Source: Astragalus membranaceus (taxonomy: Eukaryota > Streptophyta > Magnoliopsida > Fabales > Fabaceae). Taken from it: a DNA stretch of 64,000 bases. Location: the NCBI GenBank assembly GCA_039519185.1, contig CM076847.1:54257708-54321707 (forward strand). Direction: 5' to 3'. Of this stretch, positions 20,300 through 31,933 are shown one piece after another. The notes beneath the pieces were generated by a model. That model searched no databases. It was given only the letters and a program-made list of their open reading frames with translations, and was not told the DNA's origin. Position 1 is the stretch's first letter; the number at the start of each line of letters is the position of its first letter. The translations under genes and the position numbers were made by a program.

Positions 20300-20720
20300 A
20301 AAAATCTGACTCATCAATGATCATGCAAATATTTCTGCCCCAGTATTGGTAAAAGGAACCCCAAAGAGTAGGATGCACTGGTGTACTATACAAGTTTGAC
20401 TCATGATGGGTCTTGCAAATTTTTTCCCCAGTATTGGTAAAAAGCATTGCCCGAGGAGAAGGATGCATTGGTGTATAAAATTAGTTTGGCATTTGAAGGT
20501 TCTTTGCAAAAGTTTCTTTCCTAGGATGGGTAAAAGGTTAGGCCAATATAGGATCTTGTAATATTTCTTCCTCATTCTAGTGAAAGACATTCCCCCGAGA
20601 GAATACTACACTGGTGTAGAAAGAAATATTTGACTCATAGAGGGTCTTACAAAATTTTGCCCCAGTGTGGGATTTCTTGACACTCTCAAGCTTATATTCC
20701 ACAAAATTGCCCCAATGTGC
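20300..20720. repeat. Degenerate repeats of about 110 bp in element E
   Basis: Phrases TTTCTTCC/CCCCAGTATTGGTAAAAG, AGGATGCACTGGTGTA and TTTGACTCAT..GGGTCTTGC recur in order three or four times at 100-120 bp spacing with many substitutions. The array is old compared with the 38-bp array. Confidence 0.65.
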
Positions 20721-21067
20721 ACTCTTGTTCGGCATAAGTAGGAGAACTCCAGTGAACTACACAAATAAACATCGTAAGTCTCATTCCCCTTTTGTACCCT
20801 AATTTTTGCCTAGACTGCCTTTGTAGGTTTTCAGTCTAGCGGGCTTTGTCTTTTTATTTTTTTATTATATTTTTTTTAAAACCCTAATTTTTGCCTAAAC
20901 TACCTTTACAGGTTTTCAGTCTAGCGGGCCTCATTCTTTTTTCATTTTTTCTTAGAGCAAAGAAAAGTTTAAAAGAAGCAAATGATTTATTTCAAAATTA
21001 ATATTATGAAAATGAAAACAATCATTCATCAATCAGAGTGGACTTTTAAAGGCTTGTAATGTGGCAA

Positions 21068-21392
21068 TGGGTTATGGGTTATGGAAAAAAATGATTAGAG
21101 GGCTCAAAGAAATGTTTTACGGGTATGGGTTATGGAAGAAAAATGATTAGAAGGCTCAAAGAAATGTTTTACGGGTTATAGGTTATGGAAGAAAAATGAT
21201 TAGAGGGATCAAAGAAATGTTTTACGGGTATAGATTATGGAAGAAAAATGATTAGAAGGCTCAAAGAAATGTTTTACGGGTTATGGGTTATGGAAGAAAA
21301 ATGATTAGAGGGCTCAAAGAAATGTTTTACGGGTATGGGTTATGGAAGAAAAATGATTAGAAGGCTCAAAGAAATGTTTTACGGGTTATATG
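21068..21392. repeat. 52/53-bp repeats arranged as an alternating dimer
   Basis: The unit ends in CTCAAAGAAATGTTTTACGG and contains GGTTATGGAAGAAAAATGATT. About six copies alternate between a form with GGGTAT and AAGGCTC and a form with GGGTTAT and AGGGCTC. This gives a higher-order period of about 105 bp. Confidence 0.85.
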
Positions 21393-23509
21393 GACCAATG
21401 ATCTTTAGTGCATTCGGCTTCCAAGACATCACATTTTTCTTGTAAAACCCATCCATTCACATGATTTTGATTTTATTTCCCTTCATTTCTCTTTTTTTCC
21501 TCATTCTTTCCTTCTCCTCCGATTTTGCTTTATCTCATTTCAGCCTTCGCCTCTACTTCATATGATTGATTCTTTTTTTTTCACCCTTCACCATCATTTG
21601 TTTCTTTTTTTTCTTTTCCTCCATTGCCTCTGATTTGTATTTCATCAATTTTTTACCTTTGGAAACTATATGATAGTCAAAATGCACTAAATTCCATTGT
21701 AGCGTGGATCCTTGTCCAGGGGTTAGTGAAAGGAAATCAAGGGATACAATAATTCAACTTTGTTCGGGATAGAGAAAATTGTCCACTCTTCATTTCGAAT
21801 CGTAGTTCGTCATTTTCAAAATTTTAATTTCGAAAAAAAAAACATTCACTTTTTTGACAAATTCTTTGCCCTCTCTTTCTTTTGTCTTTTTTTTTTTGGT
21901 TTTTTTATCATTTTTTTTTTGGGAAATGGACCTTCAGAATCTGATATTTGTTCACTGGTTCATCCTTGAATGACGCAACAAAAAGGGCTTTGGGAAATAT
22001 TGTTTGAGGCAAAAACTCAGAAGGGGTGTCTTAAGGGAACATGGGGTGAGAAAGGATGGACATGGGTTTTTAAACCCATGCAAATTCATTAGCATAAAAC
22101 TTCAACTAAGTCAACTTGATTTCGAACTACATGATTAAAGAAGTGCTAACGACAATCATCCTTCTCTGCTCCCTCTTATTTTTCTTGTTTTTTTTTTTGC
22201 TTGGAGCATTTTATTCAAGAAGTGAGTTCCACCTTATGTCTCCCTTTTCCTCTCATCTTTCCCAATGTTCCCAAGTATTGTGCCCCATGATACCTTCCGC
22301 ACATTACTTCTCTAACCCTCTAGCGATTAATCTTCCCAATAACTCTCCAGAGAATGATCCAATTCGACGAGCTCTTGATAGGCATTCATTTTGACGCCAG
22401 CACAAAAATTTAAAATTCCTTTTTTATTTATTTTCTTAAAGAAAATTTATGAGAATGGGTCAAAGAGACCAATATGTTATGGAATGCATGGTATGCATGC
22501 AAGCATTCATCCTAAGATACAACATGCGTTGTTTTGTAATGTTTTTTTTTTATCCTTTTCATGCAAGAAATGAAATGCAAATTTTTTCTTTGCCCCATTC
22601 GAAGGGAATATGCTATGAAGATTGATGAATGATAATGTGCTTTTTTTTATTCACTCATGAAAGTATGCATAACATGCAAAGAAATTTATATACATGCAAA
22701 GAGAGGGAAAAAAATGAAATATGGAGAAACTTTATGAAGAATGATTTTTGACAAATGAGTATGATGAATGATGATTGACAATGAAATGAAAATATGCACT
22801 ACATGCAGAAAAAAAACAAATTTTCCTAAGGACTTATACAAAGAAAAATGCAAATGATTAAATTCTATTTTTTTTACATGAAATGCACCTTTTTTACAAG
22901 GCAACATGTTTTTTTCCGTATGCTTTTTATGCATGAAATGCAATATGATTTTGATCTTTGTGGGAAAAAATGAGTGATTTTCTGAACCCAAAAGTTTGTT
23001 TATAGGAAAAATATTTTTTGTCATTTTTTTTATTTATGAAAAAATAAAGTAAGAGGTGGAGTAGCTCCCTTTGTAACCTAAATTGGTTGGCCCATGATAT
23101 TGGGCTTTGGACCCTATGGATCTATGGTTTTTCCATTGTGAATACTCACTGGGTTAGCAGCTATAACCTAGGGAAATTTCAAGTCTCTAGAGTCAAGTAC
23201 TCTTCTAGAAGTGTAAACAGACCAGGATGTACATCCCAGATGTGGATACCAGCAGAGAAGAATCGTACTCTAGATGAGGAATTCATGGTAGCCACTTGGA
23301 TGTACATCCAAAATGACTACCACTACACAGCCTCGTTCTAACTTATGTTTTTTTTTAGGCTCAGGTGTAAGCCCAACTCTCAGTGTGTGCTCACAGTGTA
23401 TGTGTGGTGTGTGAAGCGAGCATAGGAACCCTGAAAAATAACAAAAACCCCAAATTGTACCTTATAATTGCTTTGCACAAACAAATTAAATAGGCTTGAC
23501 TCTCATGTG
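21393..23509. other. Element E interior, 5' part, no gene seen
   Basis: Strongly AT-rich with poly-T and poly-A runs and many ATGCATG/ATGCAA words (about 22480-22960). Short open frames lack motifs. The 23040-23480 stretch, nearest the primer site on the minus strand, is the probable leader. No primer-distal gag or pol fragment can be recognised. Confidence 0.5.
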
Positions 23510-23527
23510 TCCCCAGCGGGGTCGCCA
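23510..23527 (-). promoter_or_regulatory. Primer binding site of element E
   Basis: The minus strand reads TGGCGACCCCGCTGGGGA, starting two bases inside the 5' LTR. It begins TGG, as a site complementary to a tRNA CCA end should, and differs from the Met site of the Tekay elements. Ogre/Tat elements use a tRNA-Arg type, which this may be, but I cannot confirm the tRNA from memory. Confidence 0.75.
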
Positions 23528-23529
23528 TC

Positions 23530-25790
23530 TGTCGTGATCGGGATCCCAACGTAGACGGCCCAAAAATCGATATTTCAGGGAGTCGCCACCCAATTTATTA
23601 AATAGGGAAAATTGAGAAAAACCTACCTTAAAATTAATGGTCTGCGTAAACTAGGTTGGATTCGGGAGTCGGTTATGCATAGGGAAGGGCGAAAACTTAA
23701 TTCCACTACACCCCTAGTACATCCGTCCTAAGACAGTTACCCTAAATCTGATTGTGCAAATATAAATTACAAATTTATTTGTTTTACCCAAAAATAAAAT
23801 GGTAGAGAATAATAAGGGCTAACTTAGAAAAATTTAATTTTGACTTGACGGGGAAGCCCCACTCCTACGTATCCTCAGGTGCAATGAGGAACTCAAAAGT
23901 CACGTAGTTCTTTCTGAAAAATTTTGTTGGTTGATGTTTTTTAATATAGGGGTTTCAGGATTATTGAGCTGTAGAGCTCATCCGTCCTAGAACGCTGACT
24001 AACCCGTCTGTACAGTCGGCTTAGTCCCCTATTTTCGGAAAATAGAGTTTTTGGAGTTTGGAAAAATGATTTGAAGTGTGTTGGTTTGATTTTATCGGAA
24101 TCGGGGTTTTAGGATTCCTGAGCCGTACGGCTCATTCATCCTAGAACGCTGACTAACCCGTCCGTACAGTCGGCTTAGTCCCCTATTTTGAGAATTTGAT
24201 TTGTGGGAAGAAATGTGTTGGTGTTAATTTTAATTTAAAAATTGTTCATTTTAAATAGGGATTTTAGGACATGATCCGTAACGGTTCATTAGAGACCTAA
24301 AAAGCAGACTAACCCGACTGTACAGGCGACTTAGTCCCCTATTTATATTTTTTGGGAATTAAGTGAATTATTCATGTATTTCATAAGTTTTTTTGTAAAA
24401 GAAATTAATAGAAACGAGAAGAGAGGGTGCGATAGTAAAATGGGGTGCAGTTTGTAAAAAGGGAGTTGTATTATTGTTTGCTTGAATGCAAAAGTATTAA
24501 GCTCATTTGTGTCCTAGAGGGGTCCCTTTGGGAATAGATCTAAGGCTTTTTCTATCAAGTGAACCTCTCCAAGGCAGCTCTATAGAGTCCTAAATAAGGT
24601 TCCTAGAGCCAACGACCCCAATTAATTAAAAACACTGATCAACAACAATAGGCAAGCTATTAGGAGTGCCAGCATTCTCAAGAGGGACCAAACTCTAGGT
24701 GAGACTTTCGTGACCACCCAACAGGACGCACATCCAGTAGGCCATCACTACGCAGTCTCGTTCTAACTTAGGTTATTCTCTAGTCCGGGTATAGGACTAT
24801 TCTCACATGTGTGCAGATGTGTGATAGTGGAGTGTGTGTAGGAGCAAAATGTTAAATATACCCCCCTAGCTGCAAAACAAACAAACACATATACAGAAAA
24901 TAATAGTCTTCTATCCTAGGGTTTATATCAAGCATAAAATAAAGATATACAAAAAGAAACTAAAGAAATAAATAACTAATCAATAAATATGTACATAAAT
25001 AAATAAACAAATAGATATAAATAAATAAATACAAAACTAACCTCAAACTGATGAACGCGATGAACGCCAAACCGGACCGAGCAGTCTGACCAGGTCAACT
25101 GCGAACCGGACTGCTTTGAGAACCGAAAAACCGATTCAAAAAAATTACAAAATAATCAAAGACAGACTTTTAGTGTATGGACCGCAAAGGCTAGCCCAAA
25201 AGATCACTTAATCTGCCAATGACTCCTCCCCTCTCCAAACCTTCACCTCTCAACCTCTTTTATAGTCAATTGCTATAGGGTTGTTGTTTCTTGCAAGCAA
25301 TGTGGGACTAAAACAAGATAGAGAAAACAATTCCCACTTAGAGAACACAATTCCCGTTTTTCTCAAACCTGTCACCGTAAAAGCGCGATTCCGGATTCGT
25401 TAACCGTTGGATCGTCTTTGTTTATTGACAGTAGGTTCGTGAGACATATATCTTCACTTTCACCGTTCGGATCGTCGAAACGAGGTGTGAGGAGAGCGAA
25501 ATTGCCTTCGCAATAGCTGCAGTTTTTGGTCCGTTTTTTCTCAAACCTCTCACCGTAAAGGTGCGATTCCGGATTCGTTAACCGTTGGATCATCTTCGTT
25601 TTTGGACAGCAGGTTCGTGGGACATATGTCTCCACTTTCACCGTTCGGATCGTCAAAACGTGGTCCGAGGAGAGAGAAATTGCTTTCGCATAGTAGCTAA
25701 AAACTAAAACCCGAAAATACCCAAAAAGCGACTATTTTTTGTAATTTTTTCGAAAAACTGTAAAATACCGGTAAAAATTGAGTGTTCACA
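23530..25790 (-). mobile_element. 5' LTR of element E
   Basis: It is 2261 bp, from TGTCGTGATCGG to GTGTTCACA. Compared by eye with the left LTR it shows scattered single-base differences, a few small indels (for example in the AAATAAATAAAT run), and no MITE. It carries the TATA box at 25257-25264 and the 178-bp duplication (about 25360-25700). Confidence 0.9.
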
Positions 25791-25795
25791 ACTGA

Positions 25796-26575
25796 TGTCG
25801 GTCGTTCCCAGTTTAACACAACCTCCACTTTATTGGGATCTACAGCAACTCCCGATTGGGAAATCACATGTTCCAAATACTTTACCTCTGGCATCCAGAA
25901 ATCACACTTCGAAGGTTTCGCGTACAACTTCTTTTCTCGGAGTGCATTCAGAACAATACGGAGATGTTGAACATGCTCCTCAATGGTCTTCGAGTACACC
26001 ACGACATCATCAATGAAAACAACTACAAATTGATCCAGGTACGTGCGGAAAACTCGGTTCATGTAATCCATGAATACCACCGGAGCATTAGTCAAACCGA
26101 AGGGCATCACTACAGACTCGTAATGTCCATACCTAGTACGAAAAGCTGTCTTTGGAATATCTAAGGCTGTAACCTTTAATTGATGATAACATGAACTCAG
26201 ACCAATTTTTGAAAACACCACGGCACCTCGAAGTTGATCCATCAATTCGTGTATCCTTGGCAAAGGATATTTGTTCTCGATCGTCACTTTGTTGAGTTGT
26301 CGGTAGTCAATACACAATCTCATACTTCCATCTTTGTTCTTGACAAGTAACACCGGAGCACCCCATGGAGAAACGCTCGGTCGGATGAACCTCTTAAAGA
26401 TTAACTCTTCAAGTTGAGACTTCAATTCCTTTAATTCTAAAGGAGACATTCTATAAGGAGCAATAGATATTGATCCTGTGCCAGGAACCAACTCTATTGA
26501 AAACTCTACCTCTCAGTCAGGAGGTACAGAAGAAACTTCATCCGGAAAAACATCTAGAAGGTCATTCACAACTTG
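25796..26575 (-). pseudogene. pol: Tekay reverse transcriptase (element C)
   Basis: On the minus strand the 26491-25796 part reads GTGSISIAPYRMSPLELKEL, then FIRPSVSPWGAPVLLVKNKD and LCIDYRQLNKVTIENKYPLP. VVFSKIGLSSCYHQLKVTA follows, then YGHYESVVMPFGLTNAP and VVFIDDVVVYSK with the catalytic FIDD box. In KIGLSSCYHQ the first catalytic Asp of motif A (KIDLRSGYHQ in elements A and B) is Gly. The polymerase would be inactive even without the stop near 26515. The frame runs up to the E insertion at 25796. Confidence 0.9.
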
Positions 26576-27208
26576 AACGTTTGCCAAATCTAAACTAGTT
26601 TCAGTGGATGCAGACAACATAATAATTATAAGCTTCCGCACCTTGGAATAGTGAGTGACTTGCTGAGGTGGAAGAGATAACTACTTCAGAATTTGTAATT
26701 GACAATCCAACTGATTCAGAAGCGAAGCTGATAGTTTGATCGGCACAGTTGATTGTAACACGATTTGCAGTCACCCAATTCATACCCAGAACGATGTCCA
26801 TACTTCTCATAGGCAAACAAATAATCCTACTACGAAATTTCTGGCTCCTATGACAAGTAGACAATTCTGACACAAAGATTGGGTTTGGACACGACCCTTG
26901 GCAGCAGTAAAAATAGTTATTGGCTCGGACAGCGAAGAAAATGCTAGTCCCAACCGATCCACACATGATTGTGCTGTAAAACAATGGGTTGCACCCGAAT
27001 CATATAATATACTGACGAAGTTATTGAAAAGAGATCCCATACCCCTCAGTAACTTGTCAGCAGTTGTAACTGTCTGAGCACCCAAAGTGTTGACGCGTCC
27101 TTGCCTTGGAGCCGCTTGTGACTCCTTCGAATTCATCCTTGCAGGGCACTCATTTGCATAGTGACCCTCTTCATTAAAATAATACCACCGATTGATCTTT
27201 GCTGACAA
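26576..27208 (-). pseudogene. pol: Tekay zinc knuckle remnant and aspartic protease (element C)
   Basis: The minus frames read WYYFNEEGHYANECPARMNS (a zinc knuckle whose first two Cys are lost), then YDSGATHCFTAQSCVDRLGL with the DSGA active site. LPMRSMDIVLGMNWVTAN follows in a second frame. The protease would cut the polyprotein during particle maturation. A frameshift near 26810 breaks it into two overlapping frames. The same region in element A keeps an intact CX2CX4HX4C knuckle. Confidence 0.85.
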
Positions 27209-27634
27209 TTACCACCGTGATGCTTTCCATAGTTAGAACATCTTCTGACCTTTGAAGAATCGAAGAATTGCACCTGCTTTTCCTTTGATGAAATTACCTT
27301 AGGACTTTGCATTCGGAGTTGATAATTCAACTACCTTCTTTCCTTTCCAGTACACTCTTTGGGATGATCCTCGGCGACATAGGCTGGTTGCACTAAGTCA
27401 TCATAATTGGTGAGAGTATAAGAACTGAGACCCTGAGTCATATAAGCACGAAGGCCCATCTTATACATCTGCATCTTCCATTCCTCATTCGGAGCATAAT
27501 TTACCACTTGGTAAAACTGAGACAACTTCTCAAACTTAATGATGAATTCTTCCACTGTCATGTCACCTTGCCTGAGGATGCACCGGTTGGAGATTCCGGT
27601 CTTGGTTGAGATTGCGTCATGATCATCCTGCCAT
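27209..27634 (-). pseudogene. gag: Deleted Tekay gag (element C)
   Basis: The gag ATG is at 27634 on the minus strand. The fourth codon is TGA (27623-27625), so translation would end after MAG. About 20 codons later the sequence jumps to MTVEEFIIKFEKLSQFYQVV and EEWKMQMYKMGLRAYMTQGL, the C-terminal part of the Gag core. The N-terminal half of the Gag core is missing. Element A has the same stop and the same deletion joint. Confidence 0.85.
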
Positions 27635-27763
27635 AATTCCGCTTATGATGCACTAAGTATTAAGTTGATCAGGCTCAATGTCTCTTAGCATCACAAGTAT
27701 AATTACAACAAGCACTAACAAGGAATCGACTCAACCCTAAACTAAGTCCGACTAGGTCGAACT

Positions 27764-27775
27764 GCTCTGATACCA
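27764..27775 (-). promoter_or_regulatory. Primer binding site of element C
   Basis: Minus-strand TGGTATCAGAGC lies two bases inside the 5' LTR edge at 27778. It is followed on that strand by AGTTCGACCTAGTCGG, the same leader as in element A. Confidence 0.9.
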
Positions 27776-27777
27776 AC

Positions 27778-29968
27778 TGTAAAACCCCGGTATTTTTATT
27801 TAGTAAAAATACCCAAGTGTACCATCCCTAGAACATCAGAGATATATTTCCTGCTTAGACACTGAATATCACTATAAATTTTCGCTGAATATAAACCAAA
27901 CAGTCTTATTTACAAACAAGACAATACGGTTTTCAGACCATAAACCATCAGCAACTATAGTATTCAGTATCATACAAGAAAGCGGAAGAAAGATATAACA
28001 CTAAAGACATAGTGTTGCAGTGCATAGACAACAAAGGGAAACATGAACTTAAGCATAAAGTTAAGTCATCAGCAACCATCCGAGCTCAACCTACTCGTGC
28101 CTCTGTGGCCCTCCCTTTCCCTGTTTCTCTGTAAAACAACAACATATAAACAACAAGATACAATATCAGTGAGTTCTACCGAGATCCCTACTAACACTCT
28201 CGATTCAATTATGAGTTCCTTTTTAACTTAACACGGCACCGACTTCATTACTGCTACAAACCCGGTGAACCTGTCAATGGCACAACAAACAAAGTACGGC
28301 ACCGACTGCAATCCGTTGCTATATACCCGGTGTATCGCACGACAACTTTTTAACATAACACCGACTTCAATCCGTTGCTATATACCCGGTGAACCCCCTT
28401 ACCAATAGCATTTTTCCTAATGGCACGGAGCCTAGGGTAGGGGATCATGACAGCCCCGCCTAGTATGTTAGTCTCATGGGTCGTCACCTAACTCGATATA
28501 ATATATACATCTACCATCATATGAACTCATAGTTCATTTACATCAAACCAATAGTTGAACGTTTAGTTCGCGTCAAAAACATAATCTAAGTTTGCTCTCG
28601 CATACTAATTTACCACTTTTCAAAACAATTTATAACTTCAAAAACAGTTCATTTTACCCTTTTAAAATGTATACTCAGTTAGGCATCTGAATAAGCTTTC
28701 AAACGCATCTTAGAACACCTTAATCGGGTTCCCGGATCAAAAGTTATCGCGAAAACAAAATCAGTGTACAGTTGCTGAAAAACTGCAAAGCGTCGCGACG
28801 CGAACTGCTACCGTCGCGACGCGAAAAGAGTCAGAAACAGTTTCGTTGCAAAACTGAGCCTAGTCGCGACGCGATGGAGACGGGTCGCGACGCGACCGTC
28901 TGCAGAAAAATGCGGGTTTTGCGGTTTCTCGCGAAATCCGCTATTCCGCTCAATTCCGATTCTTGTTCTGATTAAAAACAGTTCAAACAACCATAAAAAC
29001 AGATTCACTTAATGTCACACAATCAATCAAATCAATCAAAAACTCAATCTAAACGAATTTTATCAAAATAAGATATATTTCGAAATAACGGTTTTCGACC
29101 CAAAATCTTCCGAAACCAAATCACGAAAAGTTCATTTCAAAACGGAACAATCCTAAACGTGAGTAAAACTCACCGATTGTGATGAAAATCACAAATAAGC
29201 CGAGACTTTCCGCAAAATTTCTTTTTCGACATAATCGCACGAACGTTCCCCGAATCAACTTTACGTTCCGGCGACATCGAATCCGCTTCCCAATCTTCCC
29301 ATTCAACCATGAGTCACCCAAGGACACTATTCATCATCTTCAAGCTTCAATCACTATTCATCCATAAAACCCCAAATTTGATTCTAAACCCTAACTCAAC
29401 AAATCTTTGATTCCTTCTCTCCAAGTTAACAATCAACCTCTGAATGGCATATCCCTAAGCTTTTAAGACAAGAATGAACCAAGAAACTAAACATCCCTCA
29501 TTTTCTTCACAATATTCGAAAATGGTGGATTGGTGTAGAGTGAGTTGTTTGTGGTGAAACTGGTACCAAATTGAAGAGCAAGGAACGCTGATCATTTTTC
29601 GTGTTGGAAGGAAAAACTTTCGATGAACCTATCTCTCCCTTACTCCTCTTCTTCCTTCCATACCCATTCTCCATTTTCTTTCTTCTTCTCCTTTCTTTCT
29701 CTCCGTCTCTCGCGTATGCTTCCTTTCTTCCTTTTCTTTTAATTCTTTCATTCTTTATATATTAAGTGGTAATGTGGTCAAATGACCATATTGCCCTTAA
29801 TCTCTAATTTTTGTTTCCAAATCGTCCTTGCTCCGAATTAACCGGTTAACGATCCTATGACAACCAATAATTAATTTTATCACTCAATAAATTTACCAGT
29901 CAAGTACTAAAATAATTCAATTGGGTTAACATCCAAATAATTCTATTAATTATTTTGGGGATGTTACA
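27778..29968 (-). mobile_element. 5' LTR of element C
   Basis: The block runs TGTAAAACCCCGG to TTGGGGATGTTACA, 2191 bp, same family as LTR A. It has a TATA-like AATATATAAAG on the minus strand (about 29754-29764). Subrepeats of the GGTGCCGTACTTTG..CAGTCGGTG type are at 28230-28400. A CpG cassette lies at 28787-28895, with at least four TCGCGACGCGA palindromes separated by 10-35 bp. In transcribed sense the cassette is followed by the conserved AACTTTTGATCCGGGAACCC module (28725-28750). Confidence 0.9.
28787..28895. repeat. TCGCGACGCGA palindrome cassette in LTR C
   Basis: Four near-identical copies of GTCGCGACGCGA are present in 109 bp, two near 28790-28825 and two near 28863-28892. Each is an inverted repeat TCGCG-A-CGCGA. 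CpG density is far above the surrounding AT-rich LTR. Confidence 0.9.
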
Positions 29969-31933
29969 ATAAGACCACAACCACAATTTTTAAAAGGAAA
30001 TTATGAGTTAGTGGTTAATTAGAAGTAAACTAAGATGATGAGCTAAGTTAAGGTCACTTTAGTCTTTTCCCACTCATTAAAGCCTCCAGCTGAAACACAT
30101 AGGATGCACACCACATTCAGTCCCACAAATCCAGTTGCTAAGAAAACAGAAAAATAGATAGAGAGAGAAGAAGGAGACACGAGAGGAAGAAGGAGAAGAG
30201 GTGAAGGGAAAATCTTGGGTCATTCTTGCATGTAAGGTATCTATAGCTCATTCTCTTCCATTTTCAATTTCCTTGCTATTGACACTAATTTGAGAAGCTC
30301 ATTCCTACTTTTTTCCTCTGTGCCACTTTCAAATTCTTGAGCTTCCATTAACCAAGTTTGTTGTTCATGTCCTGCATGTGGCCTTTCTTGCAAACCATGG
30401 GTAGACACTAGTCAAAAACTGAAGTACATTGTGGAGTTGAAGGAATAATAGGAGTATTAGTGTTGCTGGGATTAAATTGGAGTAGTGGAGGTTGCTGTTT
30501 CGAAGTTTGACCAAGTTCGGTGCGAGTTCGTGATTACGGGGATTGTTCGAGAGGTTACGGTTCGATCATTTCGTGTGAGAACGTGATTTCTCGCAAGTTC
30601 GTCACAACGGTGAGTTCCACTCACGCTTAGGATCGTTTTGGTGTTTCTGAAATGAACGTTATGTGACTGAGTTCGTGAATGTTCTGTCATCCGAAAGTTT
30701 TTAAGAGACGAAAACCGTTATTTGCGAAATCTATGTATTTGGTGTCTCAGAATGAATTACTCAATTGGACTCGAACAGAATTGCAAAAACGAGAAAAGCG
30801 GAACGAACTGGTGTGCTGATAGAAGCGCACGGGTCGTGCGCCTTTGGCACACGGACCGTGCGCCAGCTTCAGGAATGGTTTTGAAAAGAATATTCAGTGC
30901 GCACGGGTCGTGCGCCTAGTGCCCACGGACCGTGCGTGAGCTTCTGTTACCGCACACCAAATTTTCGTTTTGTCGCTCCTTTTGGTCCCAAACATCTTCT
31001 AATCTTCTTCCCAACCATCCCTCATGTCATGGAACCCATGATGCTCTGTTTTTGAACATGATTGCAAGGTTTAAAATGAATTGTTTTTGGAAGTCAAAAT
31101 TGTTTCAAGAACCGTAAAGTAGTACATGCGAGCGAACATGTGTTATGTTTACTATCATGGAACTAAATGTTCAAGCGATTGTTTATTCATGGAACTAAAT
31201 GTTCAAGCGACTGTTTATTCATGGAACTAAATGTTCAATCAAGGTTAAGATATATAAATTATATTAAAGCGCGGGTGACGACCCAGTTGATTAGTATACT
31301 AGGGGAGGGGAAGTCATGAGCCCCAGAACCTAGGCCTCAAGAGGTTTGAAGCTAGTGTAAGCTAGTGGAGATGTTCGGCGGTAAAGGCAGAGCTTTTACC
31401 GGAGATGTACTCTGGCATGTCAGGAAAAGCTTTATGCACATAGTATCCTTGTGAGCTACGATTGTTTGATGATAATAAATGGACCGAGAGTCATTGTGAG
31501 GGGTCACGGTAGAACTCACTGAGATAATTTTTATCTCACCCTTTATATGTTGTTGTTTTACAGATACTCAGGGAAAGAACAAGACAAGGAAGCATGGTTG
31601 ATGAGACCTTAAGGAGAGCATGAAGTTTTAAACTTATGTTCCTGATGTTTTTCCCTAGTGATTGTACTTCGATTTGATGATTTGTACTAGCTACTAGTTA
31701 ATGATCGTTTCCGCTATTTTCTTGTTATTGGATATTGAACAATAGGAGTTGTTAGTAAGAAGAACATAGCACTTGATTATAATTTGGATGTCTTGAGCTA
31801 TGTATGACACTTGATTTTCGGTTAAGTTAAGAGTTTTAGTTTTGTTCAATATCTGAAAAAGGAAATTTTACTCTGATGTATGCCATTTCGTGTATCTTAA
31901 CATTTCTACTTGTTAGAAATATTAGGGTGTTAT
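29969..31933 (+). mobile_element. Truncated LTR D (family of K and F)
   Basis: From about 30060 to 31933 the sequence matches LTRs F and K, including GCTGAAACACA, the GCACGGGTCGTGCGCC cassette, GGCGGGTGACGACCCAG-type text and the end CTCTGATGTATGCCATTTCG. The right end reads GGGTGTTATA, a mutated GTTACA, at about 31933. It is followed by unrelated sequence with no primer site. The left start is missing and abuts element C, so C probably inserted into D or replaced its start. No gene inside. Confidence 0.75.
30826..30938. repeat. GCGCACGGGTCGTGCGC hairpin cassette in LTR D
   Basis: Two pairs of motifs lie about 75 bp apart. Each pair is GCGCACGGGTCGTGCGCC (7-bp arms around GGT) followed by a CACGGACCGTGCG variant. 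The text between the pairs is AGCTTCAGGAATGG... and unique. The cassette is the reverse complement of the K cassette, consistent with D and K being in opposite orientation. Confidence 0.85.

Larger units (their letters stand above)
15589..25790 (-). mobile_element. Complete Tat-type element E without coding capacity (LARD-like)
   Basis: Two LTRs (15589-18211 and 23530-25790) flank a 5.3 kb interior. The whole is bounded by perfect 5-bp duplications ACTGA (15584-15588 and 25791-25795) within element C pol. Orientation is minus: the primer site lies just inside the right LTR, the polypurine tract just inside the left. No gag or pol motif can be found on either strand of the interior, so the element must have used proteins from a partner. 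LTRs are nearly identical once a MITE in the left copy is removed, indicating a fairly recent insertion. Confidence 0.9.
14420..29968 (-). mobile_element. Minus-strand Tekay-like element C, 3' end deleted, interrupted by element E
   Basis: Read right to left: 5' LTR (29968-27778), Met primer site, degenerate gag, protease and RT to 25796. Element E fills 25790-15589. The RT end, RNase H and 3' untranslated sequence then continue to about 14420. Integrase and 3' LTR are missing: RNase H passes directly into 3' tail sequence near 14990, and the left end has no LTR. The tail (14420-14710) is the reverse complement of the tail of element A (46600-46900). Sequence outside the 5' LTR is ATAAG (29969-29973). 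The matching target duplication is lost with the deleted end. Confidence 0.85.

Noticed and set aside
20012..20320. 102-codon + frame in element E as a gene
   Set aside because: No motif, opposite to element orientation, in AT-rich non-coding interior.
27761..27778. tRNA gene suggested by matches to tRNA 3' ends (also at 273, 23510, 38254, 56578, 63553)
   Set aside because: These are primer binding sites next to LTR ends; no cloverleaf can be drawn around them.
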